Assembly (NCBI GenBank): GCA_008501735.1
Contig: QQUF01000021.1
Coordinates: 1 to 60,379, forward strand
Reading direction: 5' to 3'
From: Calditrichota bacterium
Lineage (GTDB): Bacteria; CLD3
Length of the DNA: 60,379 nucleotides
Shown: piece by piece, positions 8,533-16,687 of the stretch
How the letters are laid out: each line of letters starts with the position of its first letter
How positions within the stretch are numbered: the first letter of the stretch is position 1
Program-made: the position numbers and the translations under genes
The notes under the pieces: generated by a model
Told to the model about the DNA's origin: nothing
Databases searched by the model: none
The model's input: only the letters and a program-made list of their open reading frames with translations

Positions 8533-11500
8533 CTATTTTGTAACCTTCACGACAACAACAGTAATATCGTCATCTTGAGGGCGTGTTTTCATAAATTCTT
8601 TTACTCCTCCAATAAGAGCATTACACAACTCTCTTGCCGAAGGTTTAACTGTTACGTATTTGAAAATTAATTCTTTAAGTCTTTCGTATCCGTACTGTTG
8701 AGAAAGTTCATTAAAAGCTTCTGGCAAACCATCAGAAATGAAAATAAAATAGTCATCTTTTTGAAAACTCGTTTCGACTGCTTTGTAAGATGCCCATTTC
8801 GATTTTCCAAGTAAAAAACCATTTACGCGAATTTCCTCTAATTTTTTTTCTGAAGCCACGAAATGGTACGGATAAGGCATTCCACCTGAGACTGTAATCA
8901 TTTTTCGTTTTTCAATGTCCAAGATCGAATAACAAAGTGCCATCGCAGAATCGCTTTTGCCTGAAGCAGTTTCACGAATTACATCGTTTAAATTATCCAT
9001 TAAACTTTCAATTTCAAGATTCTTCACAGACATCAACATTCCTGATTTTGTTGTAGCAACAAGAAGTCCTGAACCAATTCCGTGACCTGTTGCATCTCCG
9101 ATTGAAATTCCAAGTTGTGTCTTGCTCAAAGGGAAAAAATCGTAGTAATCGCCACCAACTTCTGTCGCAAAAACAGAAACTCCGTGAACTTCCAAGCCTT
9201 CAAAATTTGGGTCTTGTGAAGGCAACATTGCAGCTTGAATCCTTGCTCCTTGTTCAAGTTCTTCTCGGTAACGTTTATTTTGAAGTGCCGCAATTTCGAG
9301 TTTCTTCTCTTGAGTTATTTTTTCGAGTTCTTCTGAATGTTCTCGTTCGAGTTTGTGAACAATTATTCTTTTCCCTTCCCAAATCAAAAGCAAAAAAGCA
9401 AAAGTCGAAAAGATGTAAAAATACCAAGTTTCCCACCAAGGAGTAAGAACCTCAAAAGTAAACTCTACTGGTTCTTTTGTCCAAACCCCATCGTTATTTC
9501 CAGCCTTTACAAGAAAAGTATAAACTCCTGAAGGAAGTTTTGGATAAGCTGCTTTTCCTTCTCTCACTTCTTCTGACCAACCTTCGTCAAGACCTTCAAG
9601 TTTGTAACGATAAAGAACTTTTTCAGGAACTCGTAACGAAACTCCCAAAAAGTTAATCGTCAAAGAATTTTGTGTCTGCGAAAGCACCAAACCATTTTTA
9701 GGTTCGAGAATTTCCTTAGCTGAAGTCTGAATTTCCAGAAGATTTAAGTAAGGTGCAAGCGTGTTAATTTTGTCTTTCTTTTTTTGAAAATGAAAAACAC
9801 CTTTTGTTGTCCCAAACCAAAAATCATTTTTGTTGTCTCGAAAAGTTGCATTTTTATTCAAAGAAAAGGCTGTAAAACCTTCGTGTTTTCCGTAACGTTT
9901 GAAATCGTGAGTTTTAGGATTAAATCTCAAAACCCCTGCATTTGTCGCAAGCCAAAGATTGTTTGAGGTATCGGCTTCAATCGAAGTAATTCCTCTAAAA
10001 TAATTTTGTTGTTCTTTCGGTAAAACTGATTCAAAATATTTGTCAGTTTCTTCGGAGTTTGGCAAATATTTTAAAAGTCCTTTGTCAGTCCCAATCCAAA
10101 CATCTTTCTCAAAATCAACTGCCAAAGAATTTATTTCCAAATATCTCGAAAGTCCACCTTCTCCAAGACGAAAGGACTCAAATTTTTCGTTTTCAAAAAT
10201 CGAAATTCCGTTTTGAGTTGCAACCCAAATTCTTCCTTCTGAGTCTTCAAGAATATCAACGATGTGGTTGTCAACTAACTTCTTTAACTCTGATTCGTCA
10301 ATGGCTTTTTTGTAATTTTTGAATTTCCCATTTGAAAATTTACTCAATCCATCTTTCACTGTTCCAACCCAAACATTGCTTTCTGAGTCGACAAAAATTT
10401 TAGTCACTTCATTTGAAGCCAAACCATTTTCAGTTGTAAAATTTCTAAAAACTCCTTCTTGAAAAACTGAGATTCCATTCTCTTTGGTAGCAACCCAAAT
10501 TCTGCCATTTTCGGCTTTTGATATTGAAACTATTTCATTGCTTAGAAGCCCGTTTTCTGTTGAGTAAGAAATAAATCTATTCCCATCAAAACGAGTTAAA
10601 CCTGAGCGAAAAATTGAAAACCAAAAATTCCCTTTCGTATCTTGGGTAACTCCTGAAACGTTATTTCCTTTTAACCCATCTTGAGTTGTAAAGACTTCAA
10701 AAACCTTTGGGTAAAATTTTGCGATTCCAAACTCCGTTCCGACCCAAATATTTTTTTCAGAATCTAAAAACAAACAGTTGACAATGTCGTTCCCCAAACC
10801 GTCATTAATTGAATACTTTTTTAAAATTTTATTTTGGTCAGTGTAAAGACCCGAACGAGTTCCGAACCAAAGGTTCCCTTCTTCGTCTTCAAGAATTGAA
10901 ACTACTTTTTTATTTTTTAGTTTTTCAAATCTCTTTGGAACCTCAAACTTTTTACCGTTAAATCTTGCAACACCATTGTTTGTTCCGACCCAAATTTCGC
11001 CATTTTTCCTGATAAAAACTTGGTTTACATTTTTGTTCGGCAACCCCTTTTCTTCTGTGAAAGAATTTATTTTGCCGTTTTCAAAAGTTGCGACTCCGTT
11101 AAAAGTTGCGAACCAAAGTTTGCCTTTTTTATCTTGAGTAATAGAAGAAACGAAATTTTCAGGAAGTCCATTTTCAGTCGAAAAAGTTTCAACTTTTCCA
11201 TTCTTGAGTTTTTTGAGACCGAAATTTGTCGCAAACCAAAGATTACGTTCTTTGTCTTGAAAAACATTGTGAACAAAGTAATTTTTTAACTCTTCAACCT
11301 CTTGCGACATCAAGGTTTCAGTATTTAGCTTGAATAATTCTGTAGAGGTCGAAACCCAAAGAGTTTGATAGTTATCATAAAAAATCGAAAGTACGAAATC
11401 ATTTGACTTGGTAAGCGGCACAGACTGAAAATTAATCCCGTCAAATTTGGAAAGACCGTTTTTTGTTCCAACCCAAAGATAACCTTTGGAATCTTGAACA

Positions 11501-11694
11501 ATATTTAAAACGGAAGGATGAGGCAATCCCTTTTCTACAGAATAATTTGTAAAAGTTAGGTTTTGGGAAAAAAGAGAAATAGGGAGAAGAAATAAAAAAG
11601 CCAAAAAAATCAGACTTTGAAAATTACCAACCTTAACTTTTTTGAGAACCAAAAACCGATTAAAGTCGGCAACTCTGTGCATAATTTTTTGCAT
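8533..11694 (-). CDS. Two-component-type beta-propeller sensor with SpoIIE/PP2C phosphatase output
   Basis: A 1053-aa membrane sensor. A signal peptide/TM ends at FSQ (about residue 43). Then come about 13 Reg_prop repeats (LWVGTKNGLSKFDG style) forming two seven-bladed propellers, a Y_Y_Y domain (KLPSGVYTFLVKAGNNDG), a TM at about 770-790 and a coiled coil. The C-terminal 220 residues are a PP2C-type SpoIIE phosphatase (GGDYYDFFPL, GDATGHGIGSG, FISDGLPEAF, DDITVVVV) with the metal-binding aspartates present. It would sense a periplasmic ligand and dephosphorylate the STAS protein encoded 28 bases upstream, releasing the kinase's other partner. This replaces the histidine kinase normally fused to such propellers. 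Confidence 0.93.
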   Translation of the reverse strand: MQKIMHRVADFNRFLVLKKVKVGNFQSLIFLAFLFLLPISLFSQNLTFTNYSVEKGLPHPSVLNIVQDSKGYLWVGTKNGLSKFDGINFQSVPLTKSNDFVLSIFYDNYQTLWVSTSTELFKLNTETLMSQEVEELKNYFVHNVFQDKERNLWFATNFGLKKLKNGKVETFSTENGLPENFVSSITQDKKGKLWFATFNGVATFENGKINSFTEEKGLPNKNVNQVFIRKNGEIWVGTNNGVARFNGKKFEVPKRFEKLKNKKVVSILEDEEGNLWFGTRSGLYTDQNKILKKYSINDGLGNDIVNCLFLDSEKNIWVGTEFGIAKFYPKVFEVFTTQDGLKGNNVSGVTQDTKGNFWFSIFRSGLTRFDGNRFISYSTENGLLSNEIVSISKAENGRIWVATKENGISVFQEGVFRNFTTENGLASNEVTKIFVDSESNVWVGTVKDGLSKFSNGKFKNYKKAIDESELKKLVDNHIVDILEDSEGRIWVATQNGISIFENEKFESFRLGEGGLSRYLEINSLAVDFEKDVWIGTDKGLLKYLPNSEETDKYFESVLPKEQQNYFRGITSIEADTSNNLWLATNAGVLRFNPKTHDFKRYGKHEGFTAFSLNKNATFRDNKNDFWFGTTKGVFHFQKKKDKINTLAPYLNLLEIQTSAKEILEPKNGLVLSQTQNSLTINFLGVSLRVPEKVLYRYKLEGLDEGWSEEVREGKAAYPKLPSGVYTFLVKAGNNDGVWTKEPVEFTFEVLTPWWETWYFYIFSTFAFLLLIWEGKRIIVHKLEREHSEELEKITQEKKLEIAALQNKRYREELEQGARIQAAMLPSQDPNFEGLEVHGVSVFATEVGGDYYDFFPLSKTQLGISIGDATGHGIGSGLLVATTKSGMLMSVKNLEIESLMDNLNDVIRETASGKSDSAMALCYSILDIEKRKMITVSGGMPYPYHFVASEKKLEEIRVNGFLLGKSKWASYKAVETSFQKDDYFIFISDGLPEAFNELSQQYGYERLKELIFKYVTVKPSARELCNALIGGVKEFMKTRPQDDDITVVVVKVTK

Positions 11695-11722
11695 AAAAAT
11701 AAATTAAATCAGAACTTAGAAA

Positions 11723-12085
11723 TTAAGATTTTTTTATATCTGCTTGCATTGCTTCTTCTGCCATTGCTTGAGTTTCATAAATTTCGACAAATTTTGTAAT
11801 TCCCATAATTTCCATTGTTTGAGCAATTATTGCAATACAATTTGAGAATTTAAGTTTACCTTTTAACTCAAGAAGTCCGTCTAAAACTTCGATTAAAATG
11901 CAAGCTCCGATACTGTTAAGAATTTCGCTTTTTTCAAAATTAATCACAAAATGTTTGAAGCCCTTTTCAGTGTATTCCTCAACTTTATCTGCTATTGCTC
12001 TTCCACCTAAATTATTGATATAACCGTCAGTTTTTAAAACTACGTAATTTTCTTTTTCTTCAATGTAAATATTAAAGTTAACCAT
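11723..12085 (-). CDS. STAS-domain anti-sigma-factor antagonist (RsbV/SpoIIAA-like)
   Basis: A 120-aa single STAS domain. The phosphorylatable serine is S58 in EILNSIGACIL, matching the DSSG site of SpoIIAA. By family knowledge the unphosphorylated form binds and inactivates an RsbW-type kinase; phosphorylation releases it. The kinase gene is immediately upstream (13 bases) and the cognate phosphatase immediately downstream, so all three parts of a partner switch are present. No sigma factor is encoded in the cluster, so the final output could be a remote sigma factor or another protein. The C-terminal QAMAEEAMQADIKKS tail is specific to this copy. Confidence 0.92.
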   Translation of the reverse strand: MVNFNIYIEEKENYVVLKTDGYINNLGGRAIADKVEEYTEKGFKHFVINFEKSEILNSIGACILIEVLDGLLELKGKLKFSNCIAIIAQTMEIMGITKFVEIYETQAMAEEAMQADIKKS

Positions 12086-12098
12086 TTTAAAACCACTT

Positions 12099-12524
12099 TT
12101 ATTTAAATTTTGTCATTGTTACTTTTGTACCTTTTGAGTCGGAAGCAAAATCAACTTTGTCCATAAGTTCAGTAATAATTTTAATTCCCCAACCTCTTTT
12201 ATAATCACTTTTAAATTTCTCTGCAATTTCAGGCGAAGCGACAAGTTTTGGGTCAAAGCCTTTTCCTGAATCTTGTACAGTCACATCAATTTTCTCTTGG
12301 CTGCAAAAGAAATCAACTTTTATTGATTTCTCATCTGAAACTCCGTGTTCAAAAGCATTTAAACAAGCTTCAATTGTTGCCAATTTTATTTCGTCAATTG
12401 TCTTTTGGTCAAAACCCTTAATCTTACCGAGTTTGTCAGTTAGTTTTGCAGCAATCAACTCCATTCCTGATTTAACAGGAAGAACCAAGTTAATTTCTTT
12501 TGTTTCAGATTGCTCAGAGGTCAT
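12099..12524 (-). CDS. RsbW-like serine kinase / anti-sigma factor (HATPase_c)
   Basis: A 141-aa GHKL ATPase. The N box is EACLNAFEHG (E52, N56, H60), the G1 box DSGKGFDP (D85) and the G2 box RGWGIKII. These are the motifs of RsbW/SpoIIAB kinases, which phosphorylate a STAS partner and sequester a sigma factor. Its ATG overlaps the stop of the secreted endonuclease gene (ATGA), so translation is probably coupled. It is cytosolic. The client is not encoded here. Confidence 0.93.
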   Translation of the reverse strand: MTSEQSETKEINLVLPVKSGMELIAAKLTDKLGKIKGFDQKTIDEIKLATIEACLNAFEHGVSDEKSIKVDFFCSQEKIDVTVQDSGKGFDPKLVASPEIAEKFKSDYKRGWGIKIITELMDKVDFASDSKGTKVTMTKFK

Positions 12525-14221
12525 TTTAGTAAAAGCATTTTTCGTGTTTCCGAAAAGCTACTTGTTTTTAAAGTGTAAAAATAAATTCCACTCGAAACTT
12601 GTTTTCCAAAAGAATTTGTTCCGTCCCAAATAACAGAACCTTTGTTTGTAGTAAGTTCAAACTCTTTGATTTCTTCGCCCAAAACGTTAAAAATTACCAA
12701 CCCACTTTTCTCGTAATTCGTATTTCGTAATTCGTAATTTATCGTTGTTGTTGGGTTAAAAGGGTTTGGGAAATTTTGGCTTAGGTAAAACAATTTTGGT
12801 ATTTCAAATTTCTCTTCAACAGAAGAATTTACGTCTCCGATTCCAGAAAGTGGAATTGTGATTGTTCCTTCGTCTGAGTCGTTGCTTTGAACAATCAAAT
12901 TTGTCGAGTAATTTTGAGAAACAACAAGAGGTTTAAACTTAATTTTCACTTGAACAAAATCGTAAGAAGAAACGCTTGAAACTGAATTCACAACACTGAA
13001 AATCGCATCTTGAGATTGAATTCCTGAAATTGAAAGGTTAGCGTTTCCGCTATTCACAATCGTCAAAAGCCATTCACTTGAGTCACCAACTGCAACACTT
13101 CCAAAATCCATAACTTGCGGAGAAACAGCAATTTCTGGAGCAAAAGTAAGAACTGGAGTTCCCGCAAGAGTTGAAATTCTTTCCATAAATTCTGGGTGGT
13201 CAATGAAAGGATTTCTTGTGTTTTGGTAAACTTCGATTCCGTTGTTTCGATTAATTTCTTTTGTGCTAACAGGGTCAAAAGTGTGCCATTGTCGCAAAAC
13301 GTCTTCTTGGTTTTCAACACTTATGTAATCGTTTGGATTTCCGTAACGCAGTGCAAAGTAAAACATCGCTCTCGCACAATCGCCTTTGTGAACGTCTCGC
13401 GGTTCGAAGACTGTTGCACCATTTGAATTATCACCTTTTTTAGAACCGCCTTGATTCCAAGAAATATTTGAAACAACGTCGCCAAAAGGATAACTTCCTC
13501 TTTGCGAATTTGAAGTTGCGTCAGTTGGAAAAAGGTGATTCATATCGGATTTCGCAGTTCCAGAAGCTCCTTGACTTTGGGGCCAAGTGTGTTCAGCGTT
13601 AAAGAAAGTTGGAGCACTTGCACTTGGGTTACAATCGCAACCTGAGTCGTGATAAATTTTTCTTCCTGTGTAAACACATTCCAAAGAATCTTGAAAATTG
13701 TCGTAGTCAGTGTACATTTTTTTTCGAGCGTTTGTGTAGCCAAGATTGTTATGATTATCAACGAGGTTAAAAAGTGCGTTGTAAAGACTTTGTCCCGAAA
13801 GGTCTTGCGTACTTGAGTAGTAAACGTCTGAGTAGTGAAACGAAGCATAAATTGGTAAAACAAGAGATTCTTGGAGTTCGGAATTTTCAATTACCAAAAA
13901 ATCTTCAAAATCAAGGTTATGCTTTGAATCTGCGTAAACAAAAACCAACGAGCTGTCGCCCGGAGAAATGCTCAACGAATTAATTTTAAGTGAAAATTCA
14001 GATTGAAAAGTCAAAAAATCCGTAGCGTTAAAAGTCGTCGTTCCATTATTTTTTATCCAAAAAGAAAGGCTGTCAGTTTGGTTTGCAAATACAATTCCAA
14101 AATCAAGTTCACCTTCAGAAAGTTGAATGACATTTTGAAGGTCAACAGTTTGTTTCCCATTTCCGCCAAAAACGACAGTAAAGGAAGTTAGTAATAAAAA
14201 AAGTGTAGTTGAAAATTTCAT
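12521..14221 (-). CDS. Secreted endonuclease I family nuclease with type IX sorting domain
   Basis: A 566-aa secreted protein. The signal peptide ends near VVFGG. Residues 30-135 are an immunoglobulin-like (ASPM/HYDIN-type) beta domain. About 140-350 is endonuclease I (EndA/NucM) with AEHTWPQSQGA and SDMNHLFPTD, the beta-beta-alpha metal signature, plus GDCARAMFYFALRYGNP. A second Ig-like domain covers 360-460, and the C-terminus is a sorting domain (LSQNFPNPFNPTTTINYEL). It should be exported by the type IX system and cut DNA/RNA outside the cell. A heptamer tandem repeat lies inside the sorting-domain coding sequence. Its stop overlaps the RsbW-like gene. Confidence 0.93.
   Translation of the reverse strand: MKFSTTLFLLLTSFTVVFGGNGKQTVDLQNVIQLSEGELDFGIVFANQTDSLSFWIKNNGTTTFNATDFLTFQSEFSLKINSLSISPGDSSLVFVYADSKHNLDFEDFLVIENSELQESLVLPIYASFHYSDVYYSSTQDLSGQSLYNALFNLVDNHNNLGYTNARKKMYTDYDNFQDSLECVYTGRKIYHDSGCDCNPSASAPTFFNAEHTWPQSQGASGTAKSDMNHLFPTDATSNSQRGSYPFGDVVSNISWNQGGSKKGDNSNGATVFEPRDVHKGDCARAMFYFALRYGNPNDYISVENQEDVLRQWHTFDPVSTKEINRNNGIEVYQNTRNPFIDHPEFMERISTLAGTPVLTFAPEIAVSPQVMDFGSVAVGDSSEWLLTIVNSGNANLSISGIQSQDAIFSVVNSVSSVSSYDFVQVKIKFKPLVVSQNYSTNLIVQSNDSDEGTITIPLSGIGDVNSSVEEKFEIPKLFYLSQNFPNPFNPTTTINYELRNTNYEKSGLVIFNVLGEEIKEFELTTNKGSVIWDGTNSFGKQVSSGIYFYTLKTSSFSETRKMLLLK
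12711..12738 (-). repeat. Four tandem heptamers inside the endonuclease gene
   Basis: On the plus strand the unit TCGTAAT occurs four times in a row, with one base change in copy 2. It encodes residues around ELRNTNYE within the sorting domain, where relatives usually have a non-repetitive strand. The reading frame stays open although 28 bases is not a multiple of three. Confidence 0.8.
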
Positions 14222-14369
14222 TTTATACCGAGTTTTGTGAAGAGTTTCTCTTATAAAAAGGAGTCTCTTTAGTTTTTATTTCAAAATTTAGTGTGTGAAT
14301 TTACTTCTTGAAACTATTTGAGACAAGAGTTTTTAGGCAAAGTAGGTTTAAAGAAATTTAAAAGCGGTT

Positions 14370-15449
14370 TTAGTTTGAGGCAAGCTCAATGTTTCTTTTT
14401 AAATTTTGAATTGTCTTCATCAAAAGTTTTCCATCAAAAGTTGAATTTACGCCAAAAACTCCATCAAAATTTGCCGACAAAATCCCTCGTGAAGTTACCA
14501 AAAAAACGGCGTTGTAACAGTAGTGCGAAGTCGGAACATCAGGAAAGACTTGAGTTCCGTCAAGATATTGCGAACTCAAAGAAGGGTCGTCGTAAATTTT
14601 TACCAAAAAATTCTGAATTCCTAGAGCAAGTTCACCTTTTGTAATCGATTCTTCCCTGCCAAAAGTTCCGTCAGGAGCGAGTTCGAGAATCTGAAATTCC
14701 AAAAGAGGTTTAATTAAATAATTTGAACGTAGCCTTGAACCTAAATCAATGGCAAGCGAATCACTGAAAATTCTTTTTTTGAGGTATTTTTCCTTAACAA
14801 GTTCTCGAATGTCAAAAGTTCCTGCAAGTGCAATCGCGAAATCTGAACGAGTAATTCGAGACTTACCTTCTAACTTTTTCAAAAAACTTTCGATGTCAAA
14901 ATCTTCACTTGAAAGCAAGTCAACTTCGCTAAAACCAGCAAAATCTTGCAACTGCTTTAATTTTAACTGAGCTTCAAGACTTTGTGGAGAGAGTTTAGAA
15001 GCAGTTTTGTAAGCGTTGTAAGCTCTACCAAATTGCTCAAGTTTGAAGTAAACTCTGCCAAGAAGCAAGTAAGCGGAATATTTTGTAGAATCAATCAGAA
15101 CAGATTTTTTTAGGTAAGGCAGTGCTTCAAATTCTTTTTTTTGTAAAATCGAAATTTGAGCTAAACCGAGCAATGCTTGTGTGGAATTTGAGTCAAGTTC
15201 TAAGGCTTTGTTGAAATATTTTTTTGCAGTTCTGAAAGTTTTTTTCTTGAGTTCAATTGAACCAAGACCTTCGTAGGCTTTTGCGAAATTTGGGTCAATT
15301 TTCCTTGCTGCTTCGAACTCTCTTTTCGCTTCGACAAGTTTAACTTTCGAAAAAAAGTCAACACCTTTTTGGTAGTGTTCTTCCGCTTCGTCCGCCAAAG
15401 CAAAATTTAAAATTAATGCCGTAAAAATTAAGCTAAACCAAAATTTCAT
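14370..15449 (-). CDS. TPR protein with C-terminal SLH-like region
   Basis: A 359-aa secreted protein. The signal peptide ends at FALA. Residues 22-180 hold four TPR repeats (KLVEAKREFEAARKIDPNFAKAYEGLG). The C-terminal half looks like degenerate S-layer-homology repeats: ITRSDFAIAL, then LAPDGTFGREESITKGELALGI, then FPDVPTSHYCYNAVFLVTSRGIL. SLH modules anchor proteins to the cell wall or pack against the outer membrane in some Gram-negatives. The 148-bp gap downstream holds nothing I recognise. The role is unknown beyond envelope scaffolding. Confidence 0.8.
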   Translation of the reverse strand: MKFWFSLIFTALILNFALADEAEEHYQKGVDFFSKVKLVEAKREFEAARKIDPNFAKAYEGLGSIELKKKTFRTAKKYFNKALELDSNSTQALLGLAQISILQKKEFEALPYLKKSVLIDSTKYSAYLLLGRVYFKLEQFGRAYNAYKTASKLSPQSLEAQLKLKQLQDFAGFSEVDLLSSEDFDIESFLKKLEGKSRITRSDFAIALAGTFDIRELVKEKYLKKRIFSDSLAIDLGSRLRSNYLIKPLLEFQILELAPDGTFGREESITKGELALGIQNFLVKIYDDPSLSSQYLDGTQVFPDVPTSHYCYNAVFLVTSRGILSANFDGVFGVNSTFDGKLLMKTIQNLKRNIELASN

Positions 15450-15467
15450 TTAAAAAATCTTTCAAAA

Positions 15468-16061
15468 TTATTTTCTATTTTTTGAGTATTCTTCGTACAA
15501 AAATTTCAAACCTCTTCGAAAAAAGAAAGAAAATTTAACTTCAAAATCACCCTCGTAACCCCAGAAATTAATTTTCGGAACGACTTGAAAATTTAGCTTC
15601 TTGAAAGCATTTAAACTAAAAAGATAACCGCTTACCAAACCGCTTCTTGCAGGTTCTCCGAGTCCGAGAAATCCAGTCGCTCGAATATAATTAAGACTGA
15701 AAACTTTTCTGACAAGTTTAAAAATTCTTTTAGGAGTAAAAAAACTTTGCTTCGGTTCTGAAGTTTCCTCTTCCGAGACTTCTTCTTTTTCCTCTACTTC
15801 TTCAAATTCTTCTTCTTCAGAATCCTCAGTTTTGTCAAAAGGTTTTATTGCTTTTAGTTCTCTGTTAAAAAGAAAAAGCCTAACCGTTTTGTCTTCGTAG
15901 ACATAACTTAGTCGGATTTTTGGTAAAGGTAAAAGCCAAAAGATTTTAGCAAAAAAACTAATTTCCTTAGCCTGAAAGCCAAAATTCAAAGTAATTTTAA
16001 GTGGAAAAATTACCAATAAAACTAAAATTATAAACGGTAACGAAATGCAAAACCAAAGCAT
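15468..16061 (-). CDS. Membrane-anchored DUF2953-like protein
   Basis: A 197-aa protein with one N-terminal TM segment (residues 3-24, MLWFCISLPFIILVLLVIFP), an acidic low-complexity stretch (about 75-100, rich in E) and a C-terminal domain with GFLGLGEPARSGLVSGYL, which resembles the GLGDP-TG motif of DUF2953. That family has no known function; in Firmicutes it accompanies sporulation genes. Here it is 18 bases upstream of the TPR/SLH-like gene on the same strand, suggesting an envelope role. Family assignment is moderate. Confidence 0.6.
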   Translation of the reverse strand: MLWFCISLPFIILVLLVIFPLKITLNFGFQAKEISFFAKIFWLLPLPKIRLSYVYEDKTVRLFLFNRELKAIKPFDKTEDSEEEEFEEVEEKEEVSEEETSEPKQSFFTPKRIFKLVRKVFSLNYIRATGFLGLGEPARSGLVSGYLFSLNAFKKLNFQVVPKINFWGYEGDFEVKFSFFFRRGLKFLYEEYSKNRK

Positions 16062-16113
16062 TAAACAAACTTCCGACTAATTTTTTAAGAAGATAAAAAA
16101 TTAAAAATCAGTC

Positions 16114-16142
16114 TTGACAATCAAAAAATGTGTCGTTAAATT
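16114..16142 (+). promoter_or_regulatory. Sigma-70-type promoter candidate for the structured RNA
   Basis: TTGACA (16114-16119), a 17-base spacer, then TAAATT (16137-16142). The initiator tRNA at 25.9 kb has the same -35 box and spacer length, which supports this architecture in this genome. Transcription would start near 16150. Confidence 0.55.
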
Positions 16143-16149
16143 AATTTTC

Positions 16150-16337
16150 ACAATTAGCCAAAGTTAAACTCTTGGAGCCAAATTTTATAGAAAAACCGTT
16201 ACAACTGACTTACTGATTTCTTAAAAGAAATTTTCCCGATTACATTTTTACGTTTTGTAATTATTTTTTAGTATGTCAATTGTAACGGCTTTTTTATGCA
16301 AAGCCTAAGTTCAGTTGACCTTTGGCTTTTTTTATTT
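16150..16337 (+). ncRNA. Structured RNA candidate: leader/attenuator or free-standing small RNA
   Basis: This fills most of the 356-bp gap 16062-16417. Arm 16186-16213 pairs with 16271-16298 over about 28 positions with 3 mismatches and 2 wobbles. Inside lie two hairpins: ATTTCT/AGAAAT (16216-16231) and ATTACA/TGTAAT (16239-16261), giving a three-way junction. A strong terminator follows at 16300. CAACTGA of the 5' arm (16202-16208) is also perfectly complementary to TCAGTTG (16311-16317) in the terminator loop, so two exclusive folds are possible. I do not recognise it as 6S, tmRNA, SRP RNA, RNase P or a known riboswitch. The 5' and 3' ends are estimates. Confidence 0.5.
16300..16337 (+). 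terminator. Intrinsic terminator upstream of the radical SAM cassette
   Basis: AAAGCC-T-AAG (16300-16309) pairs with CTT-T-GGCTTT (16320-16329) with one T-T mismatch and a 10-nt loop, followed by a long T tract broken by single A bases. It points toward the 16418 gene, so it ends the structured RNA or attenuates the operon. Confidence 0.8.
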
Positions 16338-16417
16338 TATGCAGAAAGGAATGCGGTTTGATTAATTGATACCATTTAACTTTTAAACTTCTAAACTAAA
16401 TTCAAGAGGTAAGTAAA

Positions 16418-16672
16418 ATGGTTAATCCAATCCCTGATTTGGTACCAAACGAGTTATTCACACAACTCGAAAAATTTAACTTTTTAAACGAACGAGCAAT
16501 CCGCGACTACGAAATTCGTAAGCGTTTTGCTGACTTGAAAAAACGAATGTCTGCTCACGAAGCTATTGAAGAAATTCGAGATTCTTATCCCTACCTTTCT
16601 TACGACACTGTCAGAAAGATAGCTTACACTTTATCGGATTTCGAGAAGAGAGTTTCTGAGTTTGCTTTTTAA
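16418..16672 (+). CDS. Small helical protein of unknown function, HTH-like
   Basis: An 84-aa protein with SD AAGAGG 8 bases before the ATG. It is predicted all-helical and highly charged; AHEAIEEIRDSYPYLSYDTVRKIAYTL reads like a helix-turn-helix with the turn near YPYLS and recognition helix YDTVRKIAY. A DNA- or RNA-binding regulator is plausible but unproven. It is the first gene after the structured RNA and is 15 bases upstream of the radical SAM gene, so it is probably co-transcribed. It is similar in size to RiPP recognition elements but lacks the PqqD pattern. Confidence 0.75.
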   Translation: MVNPIPDLVPNELFTQLEKFNFLNERAIRDYEIRKRFADLKKRMSAHEAIEEIRDSYPYLSYDTVRKIAYTLSDFEKRVSEFAF

Positions 16673-16687
16673 ACCGAAAGAAAAACA

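Noticed and set aside
16345-16365. Tiny ATG frame after the structured-RNA terminator
   Set aside because: It is only four codons long and the SD directly touches the ATG.
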